Shown one piece after another: positions 31,230 to 39,383 of a stretch of 64,000 nucleotides of DNA. The stretch is from an uncultured Myxococcales bacterium (GTDB lineage: Bacteria > Myxococcota > Myxococcia > Myxococcales > Myxococcaceae), in the NCBI GenBank assembly GCA_937980205.1, contig CALJKW010000010.1, positions 124,001-188,000 on the forward strand. Reading direction: 5' to 3'. A program made the position numbers and the translations under genes. Under the pieces are notes generated by a model that worked only from the letters and a program-made list of their open reading frames with translations, did no database searches and was not told the DNA's origin. The stretch's first letter is position 1. Every line of letters begins with the position of its first letter.

Positions 31230-34200
31230 GACGCAAGCCCGTCGATGACCGGCAGCTCGGGTTGTTCGAGCTGCCCGTGCCGAAGACGCTCGGCGAGCCG
31301 AAGCCGAAGCCCGAGGTGCCGAAGCCGCCCGAGAAGCCGAAGCCCGAGGTGATTCCGGAGAAGCCGAAGCCCGAGGTGCCCAAGCCGGAGACTCCGAAGC
31401 CGGAGGTGCCCGAGGAGCCGCTGCCGAAGCCGGAGGTGCCGAAGCCGAAGGGGGAGCTGGAGTCGGTGACTCCGTTCACGCTGAGCGGAGGCGCCGCAGG
31501 CGCCGGAGTCGAAGCGGTCCCGCAGTCGACTCCGGACGCCCTTCGTCTCCGGAGCCCTTCGGGCTCCTCCGCTCAGGGTGAACGGGGGCTCTTCGAGGGG
31601 CTGCGCCGCGTCGAAACCGCCGTCGAAGCGGTCCCGCAGTCGACTCCGGACGCCCTTCGACTCCGGAGCCCTTCGGGCTCCTCCGCTCAGGGTGAACGGA
31701 GTCTTTCCGCCCCCGCGCAAACTGTCGCCGAAGCGCTCCGTCTCAACCGAAACCTGGCGCTGATGGCGGGGGCCGGCACCGGCAAGACGCACTCGCTCAT
31801 CACGCTCTCGCTCCACCTGCTCGGCGGCGCACGAAACGCGGACCCCATCCCCCCGCACGCGCTCGGCCTGCTGACGTTCACCGACAAAGCGGCCGCGGAG
31901 ATGCGAGAGCGCCTCTACGCGCGCCTCGACGCCCTCGCGCGGGGCACCGCGACCGAGCCCGAGCTCGCCGAGTCCTTCCAGGCGGTCGGCAAAGACCTCC
32001 CGAAGCCCTCGGCGTGGCGGCAGATCCGCGACGCCCTCGGCTCCGCGCCGATCGGCACCTTCCACGCGCTGTGCGTGCAGTTGCTCCGCGACGCGCCGCC
32101 GGGCCGCGCCGTCTCCCCCGGCTTCGAGCTCCTCGACGATCTCGACGCGCGCGCGCTCCTCTCCGACACCGCCGACCGCGTCGTGCTGGCGGCCCTCGAG
32201 CGCGGCGATCCGCACGTCTCCGACCTCGCGCGCGAGTGGGGCCTGGGCGGCACGTTCGGCCTGGCCGCTTCGCTCATCGGAGTCCTCAAGCGCATCCGCG
32301 AAGAGGGGCAGACCGCCGACGCGCTGGCGGTCTCCGACCCGCACGCGGCGAACGCGCTGTTCGCGGCGCAGCTCTCGCGCTGCGAAGAAGAGCTCGCGCG
32401 CGCCGAGGTCGAGGCCGCCAAGGGCCTCAAGCCCGAGCGCCGCGTCATCGTCGCCGAGGTCCGCCGGCACCTCACCGGCCTCACGCTCGCGGACGCGGGC
32501 GAGCGGCTCGCGAAGATGGCGGCCGCCTGGGGCACCAGCCGCGCCTTCCCGGACCTGCGCAAGGCGCTCTTCGGCGACGGCCTCATCCGTGTCGCCGCGG
32601 GCGTGAAGGTCATCCCCTACGAGCGCGCGTTCCGCCGCCTGCTCGGCGACGTCGCGGCCGCGTACGACTCGGCGCTGCGCCAGCGCAACGCGCTCGACTT
32701 CACCGCGCTGCTGATCGAGGCGCGCGATCTGCTCCGCGACGACCTCAACGCGCGCCGCCTCGCGCAGGGCCGCTTCCAGGCGCTGCTCGTCGACGAGCTG
32801 CAGGACACGAACCGGCTGCAGCTCGAGCTGCTCCACCTGCTCGCCGAGCAGCGCGAGGGCGCGCCGCGGCCGACCACCGCCGCGCTGCTCGAGGGCTCGG
32901 ACCCGGTGCTGTCGCTGCCGCTCGAGCCCGCGTTCCTCTGCGTCGTCGGCGATCGCAAGCAGAGCATCTACGAGTTCCGTGGCGCCGACGTCAGCGTCGT
33001 CGAGCAGGCCGCGCGCGCGATCGACGCCTCCGGTGGCACGCGCGCGTTCCTGAAGACCAGCCGCCGCTCGTGCCCCGCGCTGGTCTCCTTCTTCAACCGA
33101 ATCTTCCCGAAGCTGATGGTCGACCCGCGAACGCAGCAGCTCGCGCCGCTGCCGTCTCCGGAAGGTGAGGTGCTGCCTCCTCCGCCGACGGCGCGCAGCT
33201 TCGACGTCTCGTACGTGCCCGCGCACGACGATCTCCTCGCGCACCGGGAGCAGTCGTCCGCCGAGCCCGCCGTCGAGCGCTACCTCAACACCGTCTCCAA
33301 GCCGACCGCCGACGAGCTCCGCTACATCGACGCGCGCGCGCTCGCCCGCCGCGTCCGCGAGCTCATCGAGTCGAAGCGCTGGCGCGGCGGAGACGTCGCG
33401 CTGCTCTTCCGCCGCTTCACCTTCGTCGAGGAGTACCGCCAGGCCCTGCTCGCGGAAGGCATCCCCCACCGCCTCGTCCGCGGCCGCGGCTTCTACGGCG
33501 CGCAGGAGGTGATGGACCTCGCTGCGTTCCTCTCCGTGGTCGCCGACGCCTCCGACGCGACCGCGCTCGCCGTGTGCCTGCGCTCGCCGCTCGTGGGTGT
33601 TTCGGACGCCAGCCTGGTGCGCATCGCCCGCGCGACCGGCGGCCGCCTCGACGCGCGCAAGGCGATCGCGCTCGCCGAGCTTCCGGCCGAGCTCACCACG
33701 CTCGAGCGCTCGCGGCTGCAGCGGTTCCAATCGCTCGTCCGCCGCCTGCGCGCCGAGCGCCACCGCCTGGGCTTGAGGCCCATGCTGCGCGCCGCGCTCG
33801 ACGAGACGCGCTACCTCGAGGCGATGGCGGCCACCGCGTTCGGCGCCCAGATCCTCGCCAACGTCGAGAAGCTGCTCGAGCTCGCCGCGCGCCGCGACTC
33901 GGAAGGGCCCGCCGACTGCGGAGCCTTCGCCCGCGAGCTCGCCGAGCTCTCCGACGCCAACCCGCTCGAGGCGCACGCCGACGTCATCGACGACGACGAC
34001 CCCGACGCCGTCACGCTCTGCACCATTCACCAGGCGAAGGGCCTCGAGTGGCCCGTCGTCGTGCTGCCAGAGCTGTTCAGCCCGCTCGCTCCGTCGGGAG
34101 CGCGCGCCCGCTACGAGCGCGACATGGGCCTCGCGCTCAAGACCATCGAGCCCGACCTCGAAGACCCGCCGCGCTTCGAGAAGGCCAAGGCCGAGCGCAA

Positions 34201-35209
34201 GGCCCGCGAGGAGGCCGACTTCAAGCGCGTCCGCTACGTCGCGATGACCCGCGCCCGCGACCTGCTCGTGCTCGGCGTCACGAAGAAGGGCGCCGCCTGG
34301 GCCGATCTCGACGACGCGTGCCTCGGCCTCCCCGAAGTCCTCGAGCGCCCGCTGCAGCTGCCGGAGCCGCTGCCGCCGATGGAGCGCCCATCCAGCGCCG
34401 CCGACGCCGCGGCCCTCGAGCAGGCGCGAGCGCGGCTCGCCGCTCGGCCGGCGCCGAAGCCGCGCCGCGCGCTCTTGCCCGTCACCCAGCTGCAGGACTT
34501 CGCGCTGTGCCCGACGCGCTATCGCCTGCTGCACCTTGCGGGCCTCTCGGAGTACCCGGCCGAGCCGCGCGCGCTCGAGCTCGAGCCGTCAGCGCCGGTC
34601 GCCGACGTCCGCGAGCGCGGCACCCACGCCCACAAGCTGCTCGAGCACGTCCGCTACGGAGTCGCGAACGACCTCGCAGCGCTCGAGCGAGAGCACGGGC
34701 TGCCGGAGGACCTCGAGGTCCGCGCGTGGGTCGAGCGGTTCCTCGCGACGGAGTTCGCGCGCGGCCTGAAAGACGTGCACCGCGAGCTGCCCTTCGTGCT
34801 GCGGTTGGAGCACGGCGGCTTCACGCTGCACCTGCGCGGGGCCATCGATCTGCTCGTGAGGGGCAGCGACGGCAGCGCGACCATCGTCGACTACAAGAGC
34901 TCGCTCAAGCCCGCGGGAGGCCTCGACGCCTACCGGTTCCAGCTCGGCTGCTACGTGCTCGCGGCGCGCGCGCTGCTGGGCCCCGAGGTGCCGATCCGCG
35001 CGGGCATCTCGTTCCTGCGCGAGCAGGATCCGACTCCCGAGCTCTTGCCGCCGGGAATTCCCGTCGACGAGGCGTGGCTCGCCGGCCAGGCGCACGCGCT
35101 GGTAACGGCACAAGTCGACGGTCGATGGCAAGCGCAACCCGAGGCGAAGTGTCGTGCGCTCAAGTGCGGCTACGTCTACCGCTGCCATCCAACGGGTGGG
35201 CTGCTATGA
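31226..35209 (+). CDS. addA: AddA-like UvrD helicase-nuclease with inserted palindromic repeats
   Basis: A 1327-residue protein. The motor has Walker A AGAGTGKTHS (Lys187), Walker B DELQDTN (Asp523), VGDRKQSIYEFRGAD, IHQAKGLEWPVVVLP and VAMTRARDLLVLG. A RecB-type nuclease closes it (HLRGAIDLLV, TIVDYKSSLKP). With AddB it unwinds and resects DNA ends for RecA loading. The oddity is the N-terminus. Walker A normally lies within the first 20-40 residues, but here about 165 extra residues precede it. First comes a low-complexity run of KPKPEVP-type units (nt 31291-31460), then about 80 residues encoded by three palindromic repeat copies in frame. The nuclease motor itself looks intact. Confidence 0.9.
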   Translation: MRRKPVDDRQLGLFELPVPKTLGEPKPKPEVPKPPEKPKPEVIPEKPKPEVPKPETPKPEVPEEPLPKPEVPKPKGELESVTPFTLSGGAAGAGVEAVPQSTPDALRLRSPSGSSAQGERGLFEGLRRVETAVEAVPQSTPDALRLRSPSGSSAQGERSLSAPAQTVAEALRLNRNLALMAGAGTGKTHSLITLSLHLLGGARNADPIPPHALGLLTFTDKAAAEMRERLYARLDALARGTATEPELAESFQAVGKDLPKPSAWRQIRDALGSAPIGTFHALCVQLLRDAPPGRAVSPGFELLDDLDARALLSDTADRVVLAALERGDPHVSDLAREWGLGGTFGLAASLIGVLKRIREEGQTADALAVSDPHAANALFAAQLSRCEEELARAEVEAAKGLKPERRVIVAEVRRHLTGLTLADAGERLAKMAAAWGTSRAFPDLRKALFGDGLIRVAAGVKVIPYERAFRRLLGDVAAAYDSALRQRNALDFTALLIEARDLLRDDLNARRLAQGRFQALLVDELQDTNRLQLELLHLLAEQREGAPRPTTAALLEGSDPVLSLPLEPAFLCVVGDRKQSIYEFRGADVSVVEQAARAIDASGGTRAFLKTSRRSCPALVSFFNRIFPKLMVDPRTQQLAPLPSPEGEVLPPPPTARSFDVSYVPAHDDLLAHREQSSAEPAVERYLNTVSKPTADELRYIDARALARRVRELIESKRWRGGDVALLFRRFTFVEEYRQALLAEGIPHRLVRGRGFYGAQEVMDLAAFLSVVADASDATALAVCLRSPLVGVSDASLVRIARATGGRLDARKAIALAELPAELTTLERSRLQRFQSLVRRLRAERHRLGLRPMLRAALDETRYLEAMAATAFGAQILANVEKLLELAARRDSEGPADCGAFARELAELSDANPLEAHADVIDDDDPDAVTLCTIHQAKGLEWPVVVLPELFSPLAPSGARARYERDMGLALKTIEPDLEDPPRFEKAKAERKAREEADFKRVRYVAMTRARDLLVLGVTKKGAAWADLDDACLGLPEVLERPLQLPEPLPPMERPSSAADAAALEQARARLAARPAPKPRRALLPVTQLQDFALCPTRYRLLHLAGLSEYPAEPRALELEPSAPVADVRERGTHAHKLLEHVRYGVANDLAALEREHGLPEDLEVRAWVERFLATEFARGLKDVHRELPFVLRLEHGGFTLHLRGAIDLLVRGSDGSATIVDYKSSLKPAGGLDAYRFQLGCYVLAARALLGPEVPIRAGISFLREQDPTPELLPPGIPVDEAWLAGQAHALVTAQVDGRWQAQPEAKCRALKCGYVYRCHPTGGLL
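31291..31460 (+). repeat. low-complexity KPEVP-type tandem units in the AddA-like gene
   Basis: Imperfect units of about 18-24 bp (AAGCCGAAGCCCGAGGTGCC and variants) encode a Lys/Pro/Glu/Val run at residues 22-78 or so. The segment is probably a flexible extension. It directly precedes the palindromic repeat insertion. Confidence 0.85.
31472..31517 (+). repeat. palindromic repeat copy R4, in frame in the AddA-like gene
   Basis: CCGTTCACGCTGAGCGGA, then the stem GGCGCC-GCA-GGCGCC (31490-31504), then GGAGTCGAAGCGG. It has the same orientation as R1 and R3 and is read through as TPFTLSGGAAGAGVEA. Confidence 0.95.
31508..31699 (+). repeat. 114-bp-period direct duplication carrying palindromes R5 and R6
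   Basis: The 78 bp at 31508-31585 recur at 31622-31699 with a single mismatch that I could find (GTCTCC versus GACTCC). The 114-bp period equals 38 codons, so the frame is kept. Each unit contains a repeat-family copy in inverted orientation: R5 at 31539-31585 and R6 at 31653-31699, both with stem GGAGCCC-TTC-GGGCTCC. The encoded peptide AVPQSTPDALRLRSPSGSS is therefore present twice. Confidence 0.95.
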
Positions 35210-35219
35210 GTCCTGCGCC

Positions 35220-36530
35220 ATGCCGAACGTCGTCGTGATCGGCGCCCAATGGGGCGATGAAGGAAAAGGGAAGGTCGTCGATCTGCTGACGGAGCACGCG
35301 CAGGTCGTCGTGCGCTTCCAGGGCGGCAACAACGCGGGCCACACGCTCGTCGTCGGCGGCCAGAAGACCGTGCTGCACCTCATCCCCTCGGGAATTCTGC
35401 ACGCCGGCAAGACGTGCGTGATCGGCAACGGCGTCGTCATCGACCCCGCCGTGCTGCTGAAGGAGATCGACGCGCTGCGCACCCGCGGCTTCCTCAACGA
35501 CGCGAACCAGCTGCTCATCTCGGAAGCCGCGCACGTCATCTTCCCCTGGCACAAGCACCTCGACGCCCTGCGCGAGAAGTCGCGCGGCGGCGGAGCGATC
35601 GGCACCACCGGCCGCGGCATCGGCCCGGCCTACGAGGACAAGGTCGCGCGGCACGGCATTCGCGTTCGCGACCTGCTCGACGCCGACAAGCTGCGCAAGC
35701 GCGTGCGCGAGCGGCTCGGCTCGGTGCGCGACGAGCTCACCCGGCTCGCCAAGCTCGGCAAGGTCGAGGACCCCGATCTCGACGAGGGCACCATCGTCGG
35801 CGAGTACGCGGCGTACGGCGCTCGCCTGAAGGAGTTCGTCCGCGACTGCTCGCTCTTCCTCTCGGAGCAGGTCCGCAAGGGCGCGCGCGTGCTGTTCGAG
35901 GGCGCGCAGGGCACGCTGCTCGACGTCGATCACGGCACGTACCCGTACGTCACGAGCTCGAACTGTGTCGCGGGCAACGCGGCCGTCGGCTCGGGCCTGG
36001 GCCCCACCGCCATCGACCGCGTGATGGGCATCAGCAAGGCGTACACGACGCGCGTCGGCGGCGGCCCGTTTCCGACCGAGCTCGACGACGCGCTCGGCGA
36101 CCGCCTGCGCAAGGTCGGCGACGAGTTCGGCGCCACCACCGGGCGGCCTCGCCGCTGCGGCTGGCTCGATACGGTCGTCCTTCGCTACGCCGCGCGCGTG
36201 AACGGCTTCTGGGGCATCGCCCTCACGAAGCTCGACGTGCTCTCCGGCATCGAGTCGCTGCGCATCTGCACGTCGTATGAGCTCGACGGCAAGATCATCA
36301 CCGAGTTCCCCGGCGACCTCGACGACCTGTCGCGCGTGAAGCCGGTCTACGAGGACCTCGCGGGCTGGGGGAAGAAGCTCTCCGGCGCGCGCACGCTCGA
36401 TGATCTGCCCGAGGCCGCGCTGCGCTACGTGCGCCGCGTCGAGGAGATCTGCGGAGTGCCCGTCGTCTGCGTCTCGGTCGGCGCCGATCGCGGCGAGACG
36501 ATTCTGATGAGCAACCCGTTCAGGTCGTGA
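35220..36530 (+). CDS. purA: adenylosuccinate synthetase
   Basis: A 436-residue protein from an ATG at 35220. The signature MPNVVVIGAQWGDEGKGK opens the protein with its GTP/IMP-binding loop. GGNNAGHT, TTGRGIGPAYEDK and TGRPRRCGW follow, and the length is that of the family. It joins IMP and aspartate using GTP, the first committed step from IMP to AMP, in the cytoplasm. The gene is only 10 bp downstream of the addA-like gene and may be cotranscribed with it. It is convergent with the small secreted-protein gene at 36537. Confidence 0.97.
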   Translation: MPNVVVIGAQWGDEGKGKVVDLLTEHAQVVVRFQGGNNAGHTLVVGGQKTVLHLIPSGILHAGKTCVIGNGVVIDPAVLLKEIDALRTRGFLNDANQLLISEAAHVIFPWHKHLDALREKSRGGGAIGTTGRGIGPAYEDKVARHGIRVRDLLDADKLRKRVRERLGSVRDELTRLAKLGKVEDPDLDEGTIVGEYAAYGARLKEFVRDCSLFLSEQVRKGARVLFEGAQGTLLDVDHGTYPYVTSSNCVAGNAAVGSGLGPTAIDRVMGISKAYTTRVGGGPFPTELDDALGDRLRKVGDEFGATTGRPRRCGWLDTVVLRYAARVNGFWGIALTKLDVLSGIESLRICTSYELDGKIITEFPGDLDDLSRVKPVYEDLAGWGKKLSGARTLDDLPEAALRYVRRVEEICGVPVVCVSVGADRGETILMSNPFRS

Positions 36531-36536
36531 CCGCCA

Positions 36537-36953
36537 CTACCGGGTGAGCGGGTCCTTCGTCGACTCGACCGCCTTGTCGACCTCTTTGCTGCGGCCGATC
36601 ACGAACTGCACGAGCGGGCTGCCGTTGCCCTCGACGGCGACCTCGGTGCCCTCGATGACCGGAGTCACGTCGACGATCGTCTCGAGCTCTCCCTCGCGGA
36701 CGGTCGCCTTCGTCCAGCGGTCGCCCTTGCGCTTCGACGCGAGCGAGATCGTGCGCTGCGGCGACGTGCCGGTCACCTTCATCGACACGTCTTTCTCCTT
36801 CGCGAACTGCTCGTCGTAGAAGGCGCGCACCTTCTCGAACTTCATCGGCAGCCGGAACGTCTTCTGCTTCTCCGTCACGGAGAGCGGCTTGCCGTCGATG
36901 GCGGGGAGCGGAAACGGCGTGGCGGTGAGGACGACGAGCGTGAGCGCGAGCAT
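36537..36953 (-). CDS. small exported protein of unknown function
   Basis: A 138-residue protein. MLALTLVVLTATPFPLPA looks like a short signal peptide. The rest is hydrophilic and beta-rich, with FEKVRAFYDEQFAKEKDVSM and a C-terminal VQFVIGRSKEVDKAVEST helix. No family is recognised. It is the third gene of a probable operon behind the SRAP gene and the coiled-coil membrane protein, 12 bp after the latter. Confidence 0.6.
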   Translation of the reverse strand: MLALTLVVLTATPFPLPAIDGKPLSVTEKQKTFRLPMKFEKVRAFYDEQFAKEKDVSMKVTGTSPQRTISLASKRKGDRWTKATVREGELETIVDVTPVIEGTEVAVEGNGSPLVQFVIGRSKEVDKAVESTKDPLTR

Positions 36954-36965
36954 GCGCCCGGCAGT

Positions 36966-37322
36966 CTACTTCTTCACGCAGCGCGGGTTGCTCTTGTACC
37001 GGGCGAGCTCGTCGGCGGAGGCCTTGAGCTGATCCTCCATGCTCTTCTGGCGCTGCTCGAGCTCGACCTTCTGCTTCTGGAAGTCCTGCTGCTCGTCGAT
37101 GAGGCGCTGGTTCTCGGCGACGACGGCGCGCAGCCGGCCCATCACCTCGTCGTTCGCCTGCAGCGCGCGCGCGGTGCGCGACTTCTCGTCGACCAGCCGC
37201 GAGTGACTGATGATCGCCATGGTGACGCCGACCAGCAGCGTGATGCCGAGCAGCAGCCACGGCAGCGGCGAGCCGGACTTGATCGGGTTGAAGTCTGAGC
37301 GGACTTCGTCCTCGGCGCTCAC
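36966..37322 (-). CDS. small single-pass membrane protein with a coiled coil
   Basis: About 118 residues from a GTG at 37322 whose GTGA overlaps the SRAP stop; a longer frame to 37361 would run inside the SRAP gene. After an acidic N-terminus there is one membrane helix, PLPWLLLGITLLVGVTMAI. A long Gln/Glu/Lys-rich heptad region follows (residues about 60-110), ending in NPRCVKK. No family is recognised. The predicted topology puts the coiled coil on one side of the inner membrane, possibly for oligomerisation. Coupling to the SRAP gene suggests cotranscription, but no shared role is evident. Confidence 0.65.
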   Translation of the reverse strand: MSAEDEVRSDFNPIKSGSPLPWLLLGITLLVGVTMAIISHSRLVDEKSRTARALQANDEVMGRLRAVVAENQRLIDEQQDFQKQKVELEQRQKSMEDQLKASADELARYKSNPRCVKK

Positions 37323-37993
37323 AGGAGCGAAAGCTGTACCTGCTTCGCGGGCTCGAGGCAACGCGGGTCGTCCACCGCCACCGAGTTCACGTGACGCTCG
37401 ACCTCGAACGCGGCGAGCGGCTCGGGAGTGCCGGGCTCGAGCAGCGGCTTGAGCTTTGCGACGTCATCGACCGGCGCCAGCCACTGCATGCGCGTCTCGG
37501 GCGACAGGAACACCGGCATCCGGTCGTGCAGCTTCGACATGAAGCCGTCGGCGCGCGTCGTGACGATGGTGAAGCTCGTGACGTCCATGCCGTTCGGCGC
37601 GTGCCAGGTCTCCCACAGGCCTGCGAGCGTGAACGGCTTGCCGGACGCGAGGTGAATGAAGAACGGCTGGCTCACCTTGCCGGCGTGCTGCCATTCGTAG
37701 AAGCCGTCGGCGACGACGAGGCAGCGGCGGCGCTTGAACGCCTCGCGGAACGCCGGCTTCTCGTCGAGCGAGTCCGCGCGCGCGTTGATGAGCCGCCCGG
37801 CGATCGTCGCGTCGGGAGCCCAGTGCGGGATGAGGCCCCACTGCGCGAGGGTGAGCTTGCCCGGCTCGATGATGATCGGAGCCGCCTGCGTCGGAGCGAT
37901 GTTGTAGCGGGGCTGGAGCGCAGGCAGCTCCTGGAGGCCGAGCTCGGCCTGGATCTGTCTCGCGTCCGTCTTCAGGGTGTAGCGCCCGCACAT
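37319..37993 (-). CDS. SRAP-domain protein (YedK/HMCES family)
   Basis: A 224-residue protein. The start at 37993 is fixed by biology: it gives MCGRYTL, placing the catalytic cysteine at position 2, which must become N-terminal after Met removal. PRYNIAPTQAAP, WGLIPHWAPD, NARADSL, FYEWQ and KLHDRMPVFL are all family blocks. SRAP proteins form a covalent thiazolidine link with abasic sites in single-stranded DNA, shielding them during replication. The ATG overlaps, on the opposite strand, a possible ATG of the divergent lipase maturation factor gene. The downstream membrane protein is coupled to it. Confidence 0.95.
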   Translation of the reverse strand: MCGRYTLKTDARQIQAELGLQELPALQPRYNIAPTQAAPIIIEPGKLTLAQWGLIPHWAPDATIAGRLINARADSLDEKPAFREAFKRRRCLVVADGFYEWQHAGKVSQPFFIHLASGKPFTLAGLWETWHAPNGMDVTSFTIVTTRADGFMSKLHDRMPVFLSPETRMQWLAPVDDVAKLKPLLEPGTPEPLAAFEVERHVNSVAVDDPRCLEPAKQVQLSLL

Positions 37994-38018
37994 GACCTGT
38001 GGTGATGGTGTACCTGAG

Positions 38019-39359
38019 GTGCGCACCCGTTGGCTCTACTTCCGGCTGTTCGGGCTCACCGCCGCGATCGCCACCGGCGCGTACTGGGTGCAGCTGCCGG
38101 GGCTCAACGCCATCTGGCCGCTCGCCGGCAACGTGCGCCCGTTCTTCGACGGGCCGTCGCTGCTCGCGCTGTCCACCGACTGGCGACTGGTGCAGGCGCT
38201 CGCCGCGGCGAGCTTCGTGAGCGCGCTGCTGGTGATGTTCGACGTCGCCGTGCCGTTCGCGCTCGCGGCCCTCTTCATCGCGTGGGGCTCGCTGGTGAAC
38301 GTGGGCCAGCCGTTCCTCTCGTTTCAGTGGGACCTGTTGCTCTGCGAGGCGGCGCTGCTGTCGATTCCCTATGCGCTGCGGCCGAAGGCTGAGCCACAGC
38401 TCTGGCAGCGCATGTTCGTCGCGCTCGTCGCGGTGAAGATCACGCTCGAGTCCGGCATCGTGAAGCTCTCCGCCGGCGACGCGTCGTGGTGGCCGGACCT
38501 CACGGCGCTCACGTACCACTACTGGACGCAGCCGCTGCCGGCGTGGACGAGCGTGTTCATCGATCGGTCTCCGGTGTTCGTGCACAAGGTGTCGTGCGTC
38601 GCGATGTTCGTGCTGGAGCTCGGCTTCCCGCTGCTCGCGTTCGGCACGCGGCGCATGCGGCACGTCTCGGCCGCGGGGATGATCGCGCTGCAGGTCGGCC
38701 TCGCCGTCGCGGGGAACTACGCGTACTTCAACCTGCTCTGTGCGGTGCTCTGCGTGCCGCTGATCGAGCGCGAGCCGCCGCCGAAGGAGCGCTGGCTGCC
38801 GCAGCTCGGCTGGCCGGCGTTCGGCCTCACCGCGCTGCTCACCGCCGTCGTCTTCCTGCAGCAGTTCCGCCCCGGCTACCCCGAAGCCGTGCAGCTCGCG
38901 CTGTACCGGCTGCAGGCCTTCAACGTCGTCCACTCGTACGGAGTCTTCCGCGTGATGACGAAGACCCGCCCCGAGATCATCTTCGAGGGCAGCGACGACG
39001 GCGTGACGTGGAAGACGTACGAGCTGAAGTGGAAGCCCGGCCGCGTCGATCGCCGGCCGACGTTCATCGCGCCGTGGCAGCCCCGCCTCGACTGGCAGCT
39101 CTGGTTCGCCGCGATGGGCAGCTGCGAGCTCTGGGTTCAGCTGTTCCTGCGCGAGCTGTTGCGGGGGACTCCCGACGTGCTCGCGCTGCTCGAGGCAGAT
39201 CCGTTCGGAGGCCGCCCCCCGCGGTACCTGCGCACGACGCTGTACCAGTACCGCTTCGCGCCGCCGGGCAGCTCCGACTGGTGGATCCGCAGCGAGGTCG
39301 GGCCGTACTGCCCGCCGGTGATGCTCGACGGGCAGGGCCGCCTGGTTCGCGCGCAGTAA
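38019..39359 (+). CDS. lipase maturation factor family membrane protein
   Basis: About 446 residues from a GTG at 38019; an ATG at 37992 would add nine residues and overlap the start codon of the divergent SRAP gene. Multiple membrane segments carry family blocks: FLSFQWDLLLCEAALLSIP, KLSAGDASWW, and a soluble C-terminal domain with FEGSDDGVTWKTYELKWKPG. In vertebrates LMF1 is an ER factor for lipase folding; bacterial members have no proven role. It is convergent with the Cys-rich lipoprotein gene, with a GGGGACTGTCCCC hairpin in between. Confidence 0.85.
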   Translation: MRTRWLYFRLFGLTAAIATGAYWVQLPGLNAIWPLAGNVRPFFDGPSLLALSTDWRLVQALAAASFVSALLVMFDVAVPFALAALFIAWGSLVNVGQPFLSFQWDLLLCEAALLSIPYALRPKAEPQLWQRMFVALVAVKITLESGIVKLSAGDASWWPDLTALTYHYWTQPLPAWTSVFIDRSPVFVHKVSCVAMFVLELGFPLLAFGTRRMRHVSAAGMIALQVGLAVAGNYAYFNLLCAVLCVPLIEREPPPKERWLPQLGWPAFGLTALLTAVVFLQQFRPGYPEAVQLALYRLQAFNVVHSYGVFRVMTKTRPEIIFEGSDDGVTWKTYELKWKPGRVDRRPTFIAPWQPRLDWQLWFAAMGSCELWVQLFLRELLRGTPDVLALLEADPFGGRPPRYLRTTLYQYRFAPPGSSDWWIRSEVGPYCPPVMLDGQGRLVRAQ

Positions 39360-39381
39360 GGGGGACTGTCCCCACTTGGGG
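39360..39381. terminator. GGGGACTGTCCCC-type hairpin at a convergent junction
   Basis: GGGG-ACTGT-CCCC (39361-39373) follows directly after the LMF stop codon. It can alternatively fold with the next arm as CCCC-ACTT-GGGG. Copies of the same core occur at 45825 and 45882. It is likely to terminate one or both converging transcripts, although no strong T-run follows. Confidence 0.55.
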
Positions 39382-39383
39382 CA

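Noticed and set aside
31508..31699. A possible CRISPR or other spaced repeat array.
   Set aside because: There are only two units, they are longer than CRISPR repeats, they lie in frame in a gene and they contain the dispersed palindrome.
28188..34534. Two open frames of about 1000 and 1100 codons antisense to the AddB- and AddA-like genes.
   Set aside because: No motif or signal is visible, and the sense genes carry all helicase and nuclease motifs.
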